Position numbers and translations under genes: made by a program
NCBI RefSeq assembly: GCF_003226535.1
Contig: NZ_QKOB01000016.1
Coordinates: 1-44,179, forward strand
Direction: 5' to 3'
Length of the DNA stretch: 44,179 nucleotides
Origin: Meiothermus sp. Pnk-1
Lineage (GTDB): Bacteria; Deinococcota; Deinococci; Deinococcales; Thermaceae
The notes under the pieces: model-generated
Databases searched by the model: none
What the model was told of the DNA's origin: nothing
The model's input: only the letters and a program-made list of their open reading frames with translations
Part shown: piece after piece, positions 7,091 to 15,900 of the stretch
Numbering within the stretch: position 1 is the first letter of the stretch
How the letters are laid out: each line of letters opens with the position of its first letter

Positions 7091-8875
7091 TTAGGCCATT
7101 TCCGCCCGCTTGCGCTGGCTGGGGTCGAGCACCCGCTTGCGCAGGCGCAGGCTCTTGGGGGTGACCTCGAGCAGCTCGTCGGGGGCCAAGAACTCCAGGG
7201 CCTCCTCGAGCGTGAACTTGCGGGGCGGGATCAGGCGGATGTTCTCGTCGGAGCCGGCGGCGCGGATGTTGGTGAGCTTCTTGTTGAGGCAGACGTTGAC
7301 GTTGAGGTCGTTATCGCGGGAGTTCTCGCCCACGATCATGCCCACGTAGACCTCGGTACCGGGGTCGATGAAGAAGCGGATGCGCTCCTGTAGGCGGTGG
7401 AGGCTGTAGGCGAAGGCCACGCCCGCCTCCATGGCCACCGCGCTACCGGTGGTGCGGGTCTCGAGCGTGCCCACGTGTGGCCCATAGCCGTGGAAGGTGT
7501 GGCTCATCACGCCCTCGCCCGCCGTGAGCGTTAGGAAGAGGGTGCGGAAACCAAAAAGCGCCCGGGCCGGGAGGATGAAATCCGCGCGGACCCGCCCCTC
7601 GCCCTGATCCATGTGGACCATCTGGGCCTTGCGGGTACCCAGGGCCTCCATCACAGGGCCAAACTTGGCCTCGGGCACGTCCACCACCAGGTACTCGTAG
7701 GGCTCGTGCACCTGGCCCTCCACTTCCTTCAGCAGCACGCTGGGCTGGCCCACGCTGAACTCGAAGCCCTCGCGGCGCATAGTCTCGAGGAGCACCGCGA
7801 GGTGTAGCTCGCCGCGCCCATGCAGCTCGAAGGTATCGGGGGTGACCTCGATGACCCGCAGCGCCACGTTGGTCTCGAGCTCCTTCAAGAGCCGCTCGCG
7901 GATCTGGCGGCTGGTGACGAACTTACCCTCTCTGCCTGCGAAGGGTGAGGTGTTGGGGGTGAGGGTGAGGCTCACGGTGGGCTCGTCCACCGCCAGGCGA
8001 GGCAGGGCCTCGGGGGCTTCCTTGGCGGCGAGGGTGTCGCCGATCTCCACCCCCTCCATCCCGGCGATGGCCACGATGTCGCCAGGGGTGACTTCCTCGA
8101 CCTCCAGGCGCTCGAGCCCCTGGTGGGTGAAGGCCGCCACCACCTTGACGTCACGGCTCTCGTGCTCGCCCACGACGGTGATGACCTGGCCCTTGCGCAC
8201 GGTGCCGCGGTGCACCTTGCCGATGGCAATTTTGCCCAGAAAGCTGGAGTGGTCGAGGTTGGCCACGCGAAGCTGGAAGGGGCCCTCCTCGACGCGGGGG
8301 GCGGGGATGTGGCTGAGGATGACCTGGAAGAGCTCCTCGAGGTTGTCCTTGCGCTCGTTCAGCCAGGCCGCCCCCTCGCGCCCGATGGCGTAGAGGTAAG
8401 GGAAGTCGAGCTGCTCCTCGGAGGCGCCCAGCTCGGCCATGAGGTCGAAGGTTTCGTTCAGGACCTCGTCGGGGCGGGCGTCACGCTTGTCCACCTTGTT
8501 GACGACCACGATGGGCTTGAGCCCCGCCTCGAGGGCCTTCTTGAGCACGAAGCGGGTCTGGGGCATGGGACCCTCGGCAGCATCGACCAGCAACAGCACC
8601 CCGTCCACCATGGAGAGCGCCCGCTCGACCTCACCGCCGAAGTCGGCGTGGCCGGGGGTATCGACGATGTTGATCTTGACGTCGTTCCACACGACGGCGG
8701 TGTTCTTGGCCAAAATGGTGATGCCCCGCTCGCGCTCGAGGTCGTTCGAATCCATGATGCGCTCGCCTTCCGCGTCGTGGCGGGAGAGGGCTTTGGCCTG
8801 CTTGAGCATGGCATCGACGAGCGTGGTCTTGCCGTGGTCCACGTGCGCGATGATCGCGATGTTTCTGAGTTCCAT
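7091..8875 (-). CDS. typA: Ribosome-associated GTPase TypA/BipA
   Basis: Translational GTPase of the EF-G/LepA group that binds the 70S ribosome and helps growth under stress and 50S assembly. G1 is AHVDHGKTT (residues 9-17), switch I ERERGITILAKNT, G3 DTPGHADF, G4 NKVDKRDA. The C-terminal TypA-specific region has YEYLVVDVPEAKFGPVMEAL, GFRTLFLTLTAGEG and the RKRVLDPSQRKR tail. With the ATG at 8875 the protein is 594 aa, normal for the family, and AAGAGG precedes it. An in-frame ATG at 8941 would add 22 atypical residues. TACACT directly before 8941 probably serves as the -10 box, giving a leader of about 60 nt. Confidence 0.95.
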   Translation of the reverse strand: MELRNIAIIAHVDHGKTTLVDAMLKQAKALSRHDAEGERIMDSNDLERERGITILAKNTAVVWNDVKINIVDTPGHADFGGEVERALSMVDGVLLLVDAAEGPMPQTRFVLKKALEAGLKPIVVVNKVDKRDARPDEVLNETFDLMAELGASEEQLDFPYLYAIGREGAAWLNERKDNLEELFQVILSHIPAPRVEEGPFQLRVANLDHSSFLGKIAIGKVHRGTVRKGQVITVVGEHESRDVKVVAAFTHQGLERLEVEEVTPGDIVAIAGMEGVEIGDTLAAKEAPEALPRLAVDEPTVSLTLTPNTSPFAGREGKFVTSRQIRERLLKELETNVALRVIEVTPDTFELHGRGELHLAVLLETMRREGFEFSVGQPSVLLKEVEGQVHEPYEYLVVDVPEAKFGPVMEALGTRKAQMVHMDQGEGRVRADFILPARALFGFRTLFLTLTAGEGVMSHTFHGYGPHVGTLETRTTGSAVAMEAGVAFAYSLHRLQERIRFFIDPGTEVYVGMIVGENSRDNDLNVNVCLNKKLTNIRAAGSDENIRLIPPRKFTLEEALEFLAPDELLEVTPKSLRLRKRVLDPSQRKRAEMA

Positions 8876-9045
8876 ACCGTCCTCTTGAGGGATTGGGTTG
8901 CCTCTCCCCGGCTCGAGGAACGGCAACAGCACAACCTTCATAGTGTACTTGCCGCGAAGGGGTTTGTATAGGGCAGGAAGCTATAGGGAGAAAGGGCGAG
9001 CACGGGGGCTCGCCCCTACACCCGGCAATCGATCAGACGTACCCC

Positions 9046-9097
9046 AGCGTTTGGCGTTTGGCGTTTAGCGTTTGGCGTATCACGTACGACGTACGAC
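9046..9097. repeat. Heptamer tandem array upstream of the Uma2 gene
   Basis: Seven consecutive in-phase 7-nt units run AGCGTTT, GGCGTTT, GGCGTTT, AGCGTTT, GGCGTAT, CACGTAC, GACGTAC. The consensus is roughly RRCGTWN. Just upstream (about 8996-9022) is a GGGCGAGC / GCTCGCCC inverted repeat. Confidence 0.8.
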
Positions 9098-9121
9098 TCA
9101 CGGCACCCGGCAGGAGCGCAC

Positions 9122-9127
9122 TATAAT
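9122..9127 (+). promoter_or_regulatory. -10 box of the Uma2 gene
   Basis: A consensus TATAAT ends 10 nt before the ATG at 9138 with no Shine-Dalgarno sequence between, implying a leader of a few nucleotides or none. Confidence 0.55.
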
Positions 9128-9137
9128 CACACTGACC

Positions 9138-9716
9138 ATGCCCGCAAGCGCCCCTCGTCCCGCCCGGCTGAGTAAGGAGGAGTGGCTCGAGCTGGAGAAG
9201 CAGACTGGCCTGCGCTACGAGTACCTCGACGGCTTCGTGTACGCGATGGCCGGAGAAAGCCGCACCCACAACAACATCGTCGTGAACATTACCCTCGCGC
9301 TGGCCCAGAAAGCCAGGGCCAAGGGCTGTCAGTTCCAGGTCGAAAACATGAGGACCTGGGTCAGGGCGCTCAACCGCTACTACTACCCCGACGTGGTGAT
9401 CAGTTGCGGCAGCGAAGCCCACGAAAGTGAGCTCCACGAGCCCTGCTTCATCGTGGAAGTGCTGTCGGAGACCACCGCCGACAAAGACCGGAGGGAGAAG
9501 CTCGAGGCCTACTTCAAGATCCCCACCCTCAAGACCTACGTGCTGGTCTCGCAGGAGGAGAAGCGGGTGGAGGTCTACCAGCGCACCCGCTGGAACCTGG
9601 TGTGGAGCGAGTTGATCAACGACGGCGAGCTCGAGGTCGCTTGTTTGGGGGAACCCCTCAACCTCGAGCAGATCTACGCCGGAACCCCCGTCCCAGAAGT
9701 GCCCGAAGAAGCCTAA
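9138..9716 (+). CDS. Uma2-family (DUF820) restriction-endonuclease-fold protein
   Basis: Member of the Uma2 family, abundant in cyanobacteria and Thermales, with a PD-(D/E)XK nuclease fold; the biological role is not established. Motifs: TGLRYEYLDGFVYAM near the N-terminus, the PD of YYYPDVVI (about residue 77), the E-x-L-S core CFIVEVLSETT, then DRREKLEAYFKIPTLKTYVLV and the EKRVEVYQR strand. Length is 192 aa. The ATG at 9138 is chosen over an in-frame ATG at 9072 because the upstream codons lie in heptamer repeat and the promoter falls between the two. It is monocistronic, 40 nt before purA, which has its own -10 box. Confidence 0.82.
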   Translation: MPASAPRPARLSKEEWLELEKQTGLRYEYLDGFVYAMAGESRTHNNIVVNITLALAQKARAKGCQFQVENMRTWVRALNRYYYPDVVISCGSEAHESELHEPCFIVEVLSETTADKDRREKLEAYFKIPTLKTYVLVSQEEKRVEVYQRTRWNLVWSELINDGELEVACLGEPLNLEQIYAGTPVPEVPEEA

Positions 9717-9742
9717 GCACCCACGCTCAGGAGCGAATGACT

Positions 9743-9748
9743 TACACT
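9743..9748 (+). promoter_or_regulatory. Putative leaderless -10 box of purA
   Basis: TACACT ends 8 nt before the purA ATG. No Shine-Dalgarno sequence is present in the gap. Confidence 0.45.
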
Positions 9749-9756
9749 AGGCCCGT

Positions 9757-10959
9757 ATGCCAGGGATCGCGATCATTGGAGCCCAATGGGGGGACGAGGG
9801 CAAAGGCAAGGTCACCGATGCCCTCGCGGAGGACGCCGACTTCGTGGTGCGCTACCAGGGGGGGGCCAACGCAGGCCACACCGTGGTAGCCCAAGGCCAG
9901 ACCTTTAAGCTGAACCTGCTGCCCACCGGGGTCATTCATCCGCAGGCCACCAACGTCCTGGGGGACGGAATGGTGATCGACGCCTTTCGCTTCGCCGAAG
10001 AGCTGGCCGATATTCGCGCCAAGGGCCTCGAGCCCAAAATCCTAGTCTCCGACAAGGCCCACCTGGTGCTGCCCCACCATAAAGCGGTGGAAAGCCGCAA
10101 CAACTTCGTGGGCACCACCAAGCGCGGCATCGGCCCGGCCTACTCGGATCGGGCCCGGCGGGTGGGCATACGGGTTGGGGATCTGCTAAGCGATGCGGTG
10201 CTGGCCGAGCGGGTCGAGACCCTGCTTGCCGAGAAGCCCAACTCGACCAGGGAAGCGGGCTGGGACACCCGTGAAAAGGCCCTGGCCGACCTCCACCGAA
10301 TGCGCGATATCCTGGCGCCTTTCATCGCAGATACCGGGCACCTGCTCCGCGAAGCCATCAAGCAGGGCAAGAAAGTGCTCTTCGAGGGAGCCCAAGCTAC
10401 CCTGCTCGACCTCAACTACGGGGATTATCCCTACGTGACCAGCTCCCATCCCACCGTGGGCGGGATCTTGGTGGGGGCCGGGGTCAACCACAAGGCCATC
10501 AACAAGGTCTACGGGGTGGCCAAGGCCTACGCCACCCGCGTGGGTAACGGCCCCTTCCCCACCGAGCTTCCCGAAGCCGAGGCAGAATTTTTGCGGCAGA
10601 AGGGGGGCGAGTTCGGGGTGACCACCGGTCGCCCCCGGCGTACCGGCTGGCTGGACCTGGTGCTCCTCAAGTACGCCTGTGAAGTGAACGGCTTTGACGG
10701 GCTGGTGTTGACCAAGCTCGACATCCTCTCGGGTTTCCCTAAAATCAAAGTAGGGATCGAGCACCGCCCCGATGGCACAGTGGGTTATGAAGAGCTCGAG
10801 GGCTGGGGCGAACTGGCCGGGATCCAAAGCCGCGAGGCCCTGCCGAAGAGCGTGCTGCGGCTGATCGAGCTGATCGAGGAATATACCCAGACCCCGGTGG
10901 TGATGTTCTCTACCAGCCCACGCCGCGAGGACACTTTCGGCGCGGTGAGCTGGGTCTGA
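9757..10959 (+). CDS. purA: Adenylosuccinate synthetase
   Basis: Condenses IMP and aspartate using GTP, the first committed step of AMP synthesis, in the cytoplasm. The N-terminal GTP site is GDEGKGK (residues 12-18, catalytic D13), followed by YQGGANAGHTVV with its catalytic His. Further signatures are GTTKRGIGPAYSDRARR, FEGAQATLLDLNYGDYPYVTSS and GVTTGRPRRTGWLDLV. At 400 aa it is shorter than E. coli PurA (432), which I take to be usual for Deinococcus-Thermus. It ends with SWV. It is followed by a short-form dispersed repeat and a strong terminator. Confidence 0.96.
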   Translation: MPGIAIIGAQWGDEGKGKVTDALAEDADFVVRYQGGANAGHTVVAQGQTFKLNLLPTGVIHPQATNVLGDGMVIDAFRFAEELADIRAKGLEPKILVSDKAHLVLPHHKAVESRNNFVGTTKRGIGPAYSDRARRVGIRVGDLLSDAVLAERVETLLAEKPNSTREAGWDTREKALADLHRMRDILAPFIADTGHLLREAIKQGKKVLFEGAQATLLDLNYGDYPYVTSSHPTVGGILVGAGVNHKAINKVYGVAKAYATRVGNGPFPTELPEAEAEFLRQKGGEFGVTTGRPRRTGWLDLVLLKYACEVNGFDGLVLTKLDILSGFPKIKVGIEHRPDGTVGYEELEGWGELAGIQSREALPKSVLRLIELIEEYTQTPVVMFSTSPRREDTFGAVSWV

Positions 10960-10991
10960 CATCCTTTCTAGTGCTCTGGCTAGTTGATTAA

Positions 10992-11027
10992 GCATTGTGC
11001 GGTTGTGACGTCGTACGCAAAACGCGG
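10992..11027. repeat. Dispersed intergenic repeat, short form (copy 2)
   Basis: It begins GCATTGTGCGG and ends CGTCGTACGCAAAACGCGG, matching 2922-2970 apart from a shorter middle. It lies between the purA stop codon and its terminator. Confidence 0.7.
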
Positions 11028-11058
11028 CGGATCGCCTTCTCCTAGTGCAAAAACGACA

Positions 11059-11085
11059 ACCGGAGCCTGGGTGACTCCGGTTTTT
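11059..11085 (+). terminator. Rho-independent terminator after purA
   Basis: A 7-bp stem ACCGGAG / CTCCGGT with a 9-nt loop is followed by a run of T. It lies immediately left of the tRNA-Trp 3' fragment. Its flanks (AAAACGAC before, CGTCCTGG after) resemble those of the terminator at the other end of the integrated element. Confidence 0.8.
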
Positions 11086-11087
11086 CT

Positions 11088-11142
11088 CGTCCTGGACTGG
11101 CGGGCCGTGAAGGATTCGAACCTCCGACACCTCGTTTTGGAG
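11088..11142. repeat. attL: 55-bp direct repeat containing the 3' part of tRNA-Trp
   Basis: This 55-bp stretch is identical to 18728-18782. It contains the encoded CCA, the acceptor 3' strand, the T arm and the anticodon arm up to the anticodon of tRNA-Trp on the minus strand, and then diverges. The tRNA 5' half is missing, so this copy is not a functional gene. It marks the left end of the integrated element. Confidence 0.88.
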
Positions 11143-11165
11143 GAGGCTACCTGCTCTCCGGCAGC

Positions 11166-11271
11166 TTACGGCTACCTACGGATATGCCCTTGCTTATCGG
11201 CAAAACGGCGAGTGTGTTTACGGCTACTTTCGGCTGTTTTCGGAGCCATAAACCGTAGATAAACCGTAAAC
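11166..11271. promoter_or_regulatory. Putative integrase arm-type sites, left end
   Basis: TTACGGCTAC occurs as a direct repeat at 11166-11175 and 11218-11227. CCATAAACCGTAGAT with a second AACCGTAAA lies at 11246-11271. The latter block is repeated next to the integrase stop codon at 18666-18692. Paired short repeats inside both ends of an element are typical of tyrosine-integrase arm sites. Confidence 0.55.
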
Positions 11272-11317
11272 TTCCAGGGCCGTTTTTTGCGATAAGAGCC
11301 CCCTTTGTGAGGGGTGA

Positions 11318-11323
11318 TAGAAT
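11318..11323 (+). promoter_or_regulatory. Possible -10 box for the leftmost element gene
   Basis: TAGAAT lies in the 266-nt gene-free stretch between attL and the first gene of the element. No convincing -35 box is seen. Confidence 0.3.
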
Positions 11324-11408
11324 AAGCAAAATCCCCCTGGCCGAAACCAGGAGGAGCCTTCGTGGGGCTCACTCATTCTACACCGGCCACGGGGAGGGAG
11401 GGCAACCC

Positions 11409-12155
11409 GTGGCCGATACCTTCACAAACCACCAAGAGCACGCGCAGGCTTGGCGCAGGTGGCACGCCTGGCGGTATGTCCTGCGCGCCGTGAACGACCT
11501 AGCGCCGGAAGTGCTGAAAGACCTCGCCGGGCTGTTGCCCACCTACCAGGGCGCCACCCGGTATCGAGACGACCCGGGCATCTACTTGAGTGATTGGGAG
11601 GGGCTGTGTGAGAGCCAGGCTGTGCTGGCCTACGCCAGGCTCGAGGACTTACCCCCTGGGCGGTGGAGGGACGGGCTGAAAGCGCTGGACGAGCTACAGC
11701 ACGCTTTGGTGCGCTGGGCCACCGGATGGAACCTGAACCACCCCCGGGTGCTGGACTGGGCGCTGCAACACCTGGACATGTGGGCGAGGATGCCGGAGCA
11801 CACCGGCAAGCCGATACCGCTGTACTGGGGGCCGGTTGTGGTTGTGCCCCCAACACCGCGCTTTACCACGCCGGAGTTTGCCTTACCTATCCACGGTGGA
11901 GAGAAAACCGGCGACTGGCGCACCGTGGAGGCCCGCCTGCGTGAGGCGGTCGAGGCGTGGCTAGGCGAGTACAGGGCGCTGTGGCACGCCTGGGCGCTGC
12001 CGAACCAGGAGCTCCAAAAACACGCCAGATGGTGGGTGCTGCGCGTGGTCAAGGGCCTCTCGTATACCACAATCGCTGACCAGGGCGAGGAGCCCCTGAC
12101 CGATGACGCGGTACGGAAAGCGGTAGAACGCCTGAGCCGGGAGCTCAGCAAGTAA
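11409..12155 (+). CDS. Element protein of unknown function (248 aa)
   Basis: First gene of the integrated element. The GTG at 11409 is preferred because GGGAGGGAGGG lies just upstream; the frame is open further back, without a better start. I do not recognise the family. The protein is Trp-rich in the N-terminal half (AWRRWHAWRYVLRAVNDL) and acidic/basic mixed. The last ~55 residues (QELQKHARWWVLRVVKGL, then a loop and DDAVRKAVERLSREL) could form a small helix-turn-helix, suggesting DNA binding at low confidence. It is followed by its own strong terminator, so it forms a separate transcription unit from the replication operon. Confidence 0.6.
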   Translation: MADTFTNHQEHAQAWRRWHAWRYVLRAVNDLAPEVLKDLAGLLPTYQGATRYRDDPGIYLSDWEGLCESQAVLAYARLEDLPPGRWRDGLKALDELQHALVRWATGWNLNHPRVLDWALQHLDMWARMPEHTGKPIPLYWGPVVVVPPTPRFTTPEFALPIHGGEKTGDWRTVEARLREAVEAWLGEYRALWHAWALPNQELQKHARWWVLRVVKGLSYTTIADQGEEPLTDDAVRKAVERLSRELSK

Positions 12156-12156
12156 A

Positions 12157-12194
12157 GCGGACACGGGGTTGAACTTTCCGTGTCCGCGCTTTTT
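12157..12194 (+). terminator. Rho-independent terminator after the first element gene
   Basis: A perfect 10-bp stem GCGGACACGG / CCGTGTCCGC is followed by GCTTTTT, two nucleotides after the stop codon. Confidence 0.85.
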
Positions 12195-12207
12195 CGGCTT
12201 GGGTGCC

Positions 12208-12224
12208 CCATGCTCAAAGCATGG
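12208..12224. promoter_or_regulatory. Palindrome across the start of the excisionase-like gene
   Basis: A perfect inverted repeat, CCATGCT / AGCATGG with a 3-nt centre, covers the ATG at 12221. CATGCT (12209-12214) also stands 6 nt before the ATG, where leaderless genes in this window have their -10 box. It may be an autoregulatory operator or a start-masking hairpin. Confidence 0.45.
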
Positions 12225-12427
12225 AAAAGAAACCGCTATACACGGTTGAACAGGTGCGGCGATTGGTGGGTATAGACGTGCTAGGCCGGGACGTGGCCTA
12301 TAAACTCGCGCGCACACACGGTTTTCGGTTGGGCAAGCGCTGGGTGCTGCCCGCCCGCGTGGTGGAAGCGCTGATGGATGGGCGCTTGCCGGAAGAGGAA
12401 GACCCCGCCGGTCAGGGCGGGGCTTGA
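12221..12427 (+). CDS. Small winged-helix DNA-binding protein, excisionase/AlpA-like
   Basis: A 68-aa protein with the layout of the excisionase-type MerR-like winged helix: YTVEQVRRLVGIDVLGRDVAYKL (helix-turn-helix), then GFRLGKRWVLPARVVEALMDG (wing and second helix). The acidic tail reads EEEDPA. In an element with a tyrosine integrase it is a good candidate for the recombination directionality factor or an AlpA-type activator (inference). The ATG at 12221 is preferred over an in-frame GTG at 12203. It lies directly after a terminator, so it probably opens the replication operon; the next gene overlaps or starts within 15 nt of its stop. Confidence 0.65.
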   Translation: MEKKPLYTVEQVRRLVGIDVLGRDVAYKLARTHGFRLGKRWVLPARVVEALMDGRLPEEEDPAGQGGA

Positions 12428-12441
12428 GAAAGGGGTGCGCT

Positions 12442-12900
12442 GTGGTCCCTGAACGCATTCTACACGATAGGCTAGCCTTTCTCGCCTACTTTCCGGCAGA
12501 ACAGCGCTCCACAGGCGCAAACCTGCTGCTCGAGGCGGTGCGCGCCGGGTGCTCCGAGCCTCACCAGGTTGTGGGGTTTGCCCTCGAGCGGGCCAACCGG
12601 CGCCATTGGAGCGAGGCCGCCCACACGCTGCGGCTGCTGGCCGAGCTCGACCCCGAGGCCCTGCTGGCCGGTGCGCGCTGGGCATTGTGGTGGGAAGCGC
12701 TGCCCTGGGCTGAGCGGCAACGGCTCAAAGCCGAGCGCGCAACCGAGGCCCTCGAGCGCCACATGCAGGAGTTGCCGCCGACCGAAAAACAACTGGCCTA
12801 CCTGCACCGGCTGGGGCACCGTGGCCCGGTGCCAATCAGCCGGCTCGAGGCAAGCCGCCTGATTGACGCGCTACTCAAGGGGGTAAACCGTGCGTCCTGA
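12442..12900 (+). CDS. Element protein of unknown function with C-terminal TEKQ motif
   Basis: A 152-aa protein starting at the GTG at 12442, preceded by AAAGGGG; an in-frame TTG at 12424 is a weaker alternative. The N-terminal two thirds are predicted helical and charged (PEALLAGARWALWWEAL). The C-terminus, PTEKQLAYLHRLG followed by EASRLIDALL, is a motif I have seen in many phage and plasmid replication-associated proteins; its function is not known to me. It overlaps the primase-helicase start by 11 nt, so the two are probably translationally coupled and may work together in replication. Confidence 0.6.
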   Translation: MVPERILHDRLAFLAYFPAEQRSTGANLLLEAVRAGCSEPHQVVGFALERANRRHWSEAAHTLRLLAELDPEALLAGARWALWWEALPWAERQRLKAERATEALERHMQELPPTEKQLAYLHRLGHRGPVPISRLEASRLIDALLKGVNRAS

Positions 12901-15900
12901 GCGCATCCCCTCGAGCTTGCGCGCCCTCGAGCGCTGGACACTGTGGCGCTACGAGGAGCGCGACGGCAGGAAAACCAAGGTTCCCTACCGGCCTGACGGC
13001 ACGCTGGCCAAGTCCAACGACCCGGCCACGTGGTGCTCGCTCGATGACGCCTTGAAGGCCCTCAAGACCGGGCGTTTTGCCGGGTTGGGGTTTGTGCTGG
13101 GGGACGGTATCACCGGAATCGACCTCGATTGGAAGGAATATCCCGGTGAGGGTGTCCCGACCGAAGCCCGGACCATCGTGGACCGGCTCGACTCTTACGT
13201 GGAGTGGTCACCCTCCGGCAAGGGCTGCCACATCCTGTTGCACGGCAAGCTGCCCGAAGGGTGCCGCAACCGCAAGCAGCTGGCCCCCGGCGTGGAGCTG
13301 GAGGTGTACGACCGTGGCCGGTTCTTTACCTTCACCGGCCATCGGTGGGAAGGGTACCCCGACGATCTCCAGGAGTGCCAGACCGAGCTAGAGGCTTTGC
13401 TAGCCGACCTGGAGCTGTTGGTGTCCACAGCACTGGCACCAGCTCCAGCACCGGCACCCCACCCTGTGGCGCTGGACGACAAGGCCCTGTTAGAAAAGGC
13501 GTTCGCCGCCAAAAACGGGGCCGACGTACGCCGTTTGTGGGAGGGGGATACCAGCGGCTACCGCTCGCAGTCCGAGGCCGATTTGGCCCTCGCGGGCCAC
13601 CTGATGTTCTGGTGCGGCAACGACACCGCCCGGGCTGACCGGCTGTTTCGGCAGTCAAAGTTGTACCGGCCCAAGTGGGACGAAAAACACCACGCTGACG
13701 GGCGAACCTACGGGCAGGCCACCCTCGAGAAGGCCCGCTCAAGTAGTCCCTACAACCCACAGCACCCACACGTGGCCGGTGCTGGCCCCCGTACCCCGCT
13801 CGATGAGCGCACGGGAGGCGGGCAGGTGCTGGGGGAGCCGCGCTACAAGGTGGAGCACGGGCAGATTCTGGCGGCCAAAGTGGAGGGCCGAGGCGAGGCC
13901 CAGGCCGTGACCTACTACCCGTTGAGCAACTTCGCCGCCGCGATTCGCCGGGAGGTGGTGGCTACCGACGGGCTCGAGAGCGAGGTGCTGTTCGAGCTCG
14001 AGGGCTACACCGCCACAGGTCGCGCCCTGCCTGTGGCCCAGGTGCGGGCCGCTGAGTTTGCATCCATGAACTGGGTAACCAAGCACTGGGGCTCAGAGGC
14101 CGTGGTGCAACCCGGGCAGGGGGCCAAAGACCACCTGCGCGCCGCGATTCAGTATTTGTCGCTCGGGCTGACCACCCGCGCTACGGTGCATAAACACCTG
14201 GGGTGGGCCAAGGTGGGCGGCCACCACGTGTACCTGCACGCTGGGGGGGGCATCGGACCTGACGGTGCGGTGCCCGGGCTCGAGGTGGACCCAGGCCGTG
14301 CGCTGAGCGGCTTTATCCTGCCCGAGCCCCCCACCGGCGAGGCCGAGCGGGAGGCCATCCTTCAACTGTGGGAGCTCCGGCACCTGGCCCCTGCGCGGGT
14401 GACGGTGCCCCTTATCCTCTATAGTCTGGCCGCACCGCTGGGCCACACCCCCTTCTCGCTCTACTTGAGCGGGCCAACCGGTGCCCGAAAAACCAGCCTG
14501 GCCCTGGTGCTCCAAAGCCTGTGGGGGGGGCACGACGCGCCGCCCACCGGCTGGGAGGCCACCGCCAACGCCCTCGAGGGGAGCGCCTTCACCGCCAAGG
14601 ACAGCTTGCTGTTGATAGACGACTACGCCCCCCAAAACGCCGAGGGCAGGCAAAAAGAGCTCCAGGCCAAGGCCGCCCGGTTGCTGCGCAACCAGGGCAA
14701 CGGGGTTGGGCGGCTACGTATGCGGGCTGACGGCAGTCTGGCCCCCGACAAGCCCCCGCGCGGCAGTCTGCTTATCACCGGCGAGGACCTACCCCCCGGC
14801 CACAGTGTGAGAGCACGGTGCCTGTTTCTCGAGCTCGAGCGGGGAGACGTAGACCTCGAGCGGCTGTCTCGCGCCCAGGCCCTGGCCCGTGACGGGGTGT
14901 ACGCCCAGGCCCTGGGCGCATGGGTGCGGTACCTGGCCCGGGCCCTCGAGGACCACCAGGCCCGGCTCACCCGGCGTGTGGCCGAGCTTCGCCCGCGCTG
15001 GAGCGCCGAGCATGGCCGTACCACTGACGCCCTGGCCCGGCTACACGCCACCTGGGAGACTTACCGCGTCTATGCCGCCACGGTGGGGGTGGAGCTCCAG
15101 GCCCTCGAGGCCGGGGTGCTGGAAGCGCTGGAGCAGGTGCGCACCGCCCAGGCTCAGCACCACAAGGACGCCGACCCCGCCGAGCGGTTTGGCGCGCTGC
15201 TGTTCGCCGCCCTGCGCATGGGCCGCGCTCACCTGGTGCCCACAGATTGGCGAGCCGGGCAATCCGTAGAGGATTACCTGACCCACCCCGCAAGCTGGGG
15301 TTGGCAGTACCACGAACCCACCAGCAGCAGCGACTTTGCCGCCGGGGTGTGGCGGCCACAAGGCCCGGCCATCGGCTGGATACCCAGTGACCCCGAGACC
15401 CACGGTATCTACCTCGACCCCAAAGCCGCCTACGCCGTGCTCGCCCGGCTGGCCGGGGAGACCGGCGAACCCCTGCCCACCGAGCGCACCCTGTGGAAGC
15501 GGCTGGGCGAGGCCGGGGCTATCCGCACACAGGCTGACGGGGAGTCTGTCCGGTATCAGGCCCGGGTGAGGATAGGCGGGGAACTCCACCGGGTTGTGCA
15601 TGTCCTAGGGCCTTATATCGGGAAAACCGGGAACACCGGGAACAACACGACAAACACCGTCCAGGACGACACAAAACCTGTTCCCGGTTTTTCATCTGTT
15701 CCCGGTAGCGACCGGGAACAAAACCCCGACCCCGACACGCCGCCTGTGGTGTTCCCGGAAGCGACCGGGAACAACCCAGAAACCGGGAACAGCCTAAACT
15801 CTGTCCAGGACGACAAAAACTCGCCTGTTCCCGGTGTTCCCGGTTTTGCGGATAGGAGACCCCTAGGGTTCGCGCAACCCCCCGAGGATGAGGACGGTGA

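Noticed and set aside
8123-8971. 282-aa plus-strand reading frame
   Set aside because: Antisense to typA; no recognisable domain.
10186-11130. 314-aa minus-strand reading frame
   Set aside because: Antisense to purA and running into a terminator and the attL; no domain.
11097-11142. Second tRNA-Trp gene
   Set aside because: Only the 3' part up to the anticodon is present; the 5' half is unrelated sequence. It is an attachment-site duplicate.
15626-15844. CRISPR array
   Set aside because: Repeats are 10 bp, in both orientations, with irregular spacing and inside a conserved reading frame; there are no cas genes.
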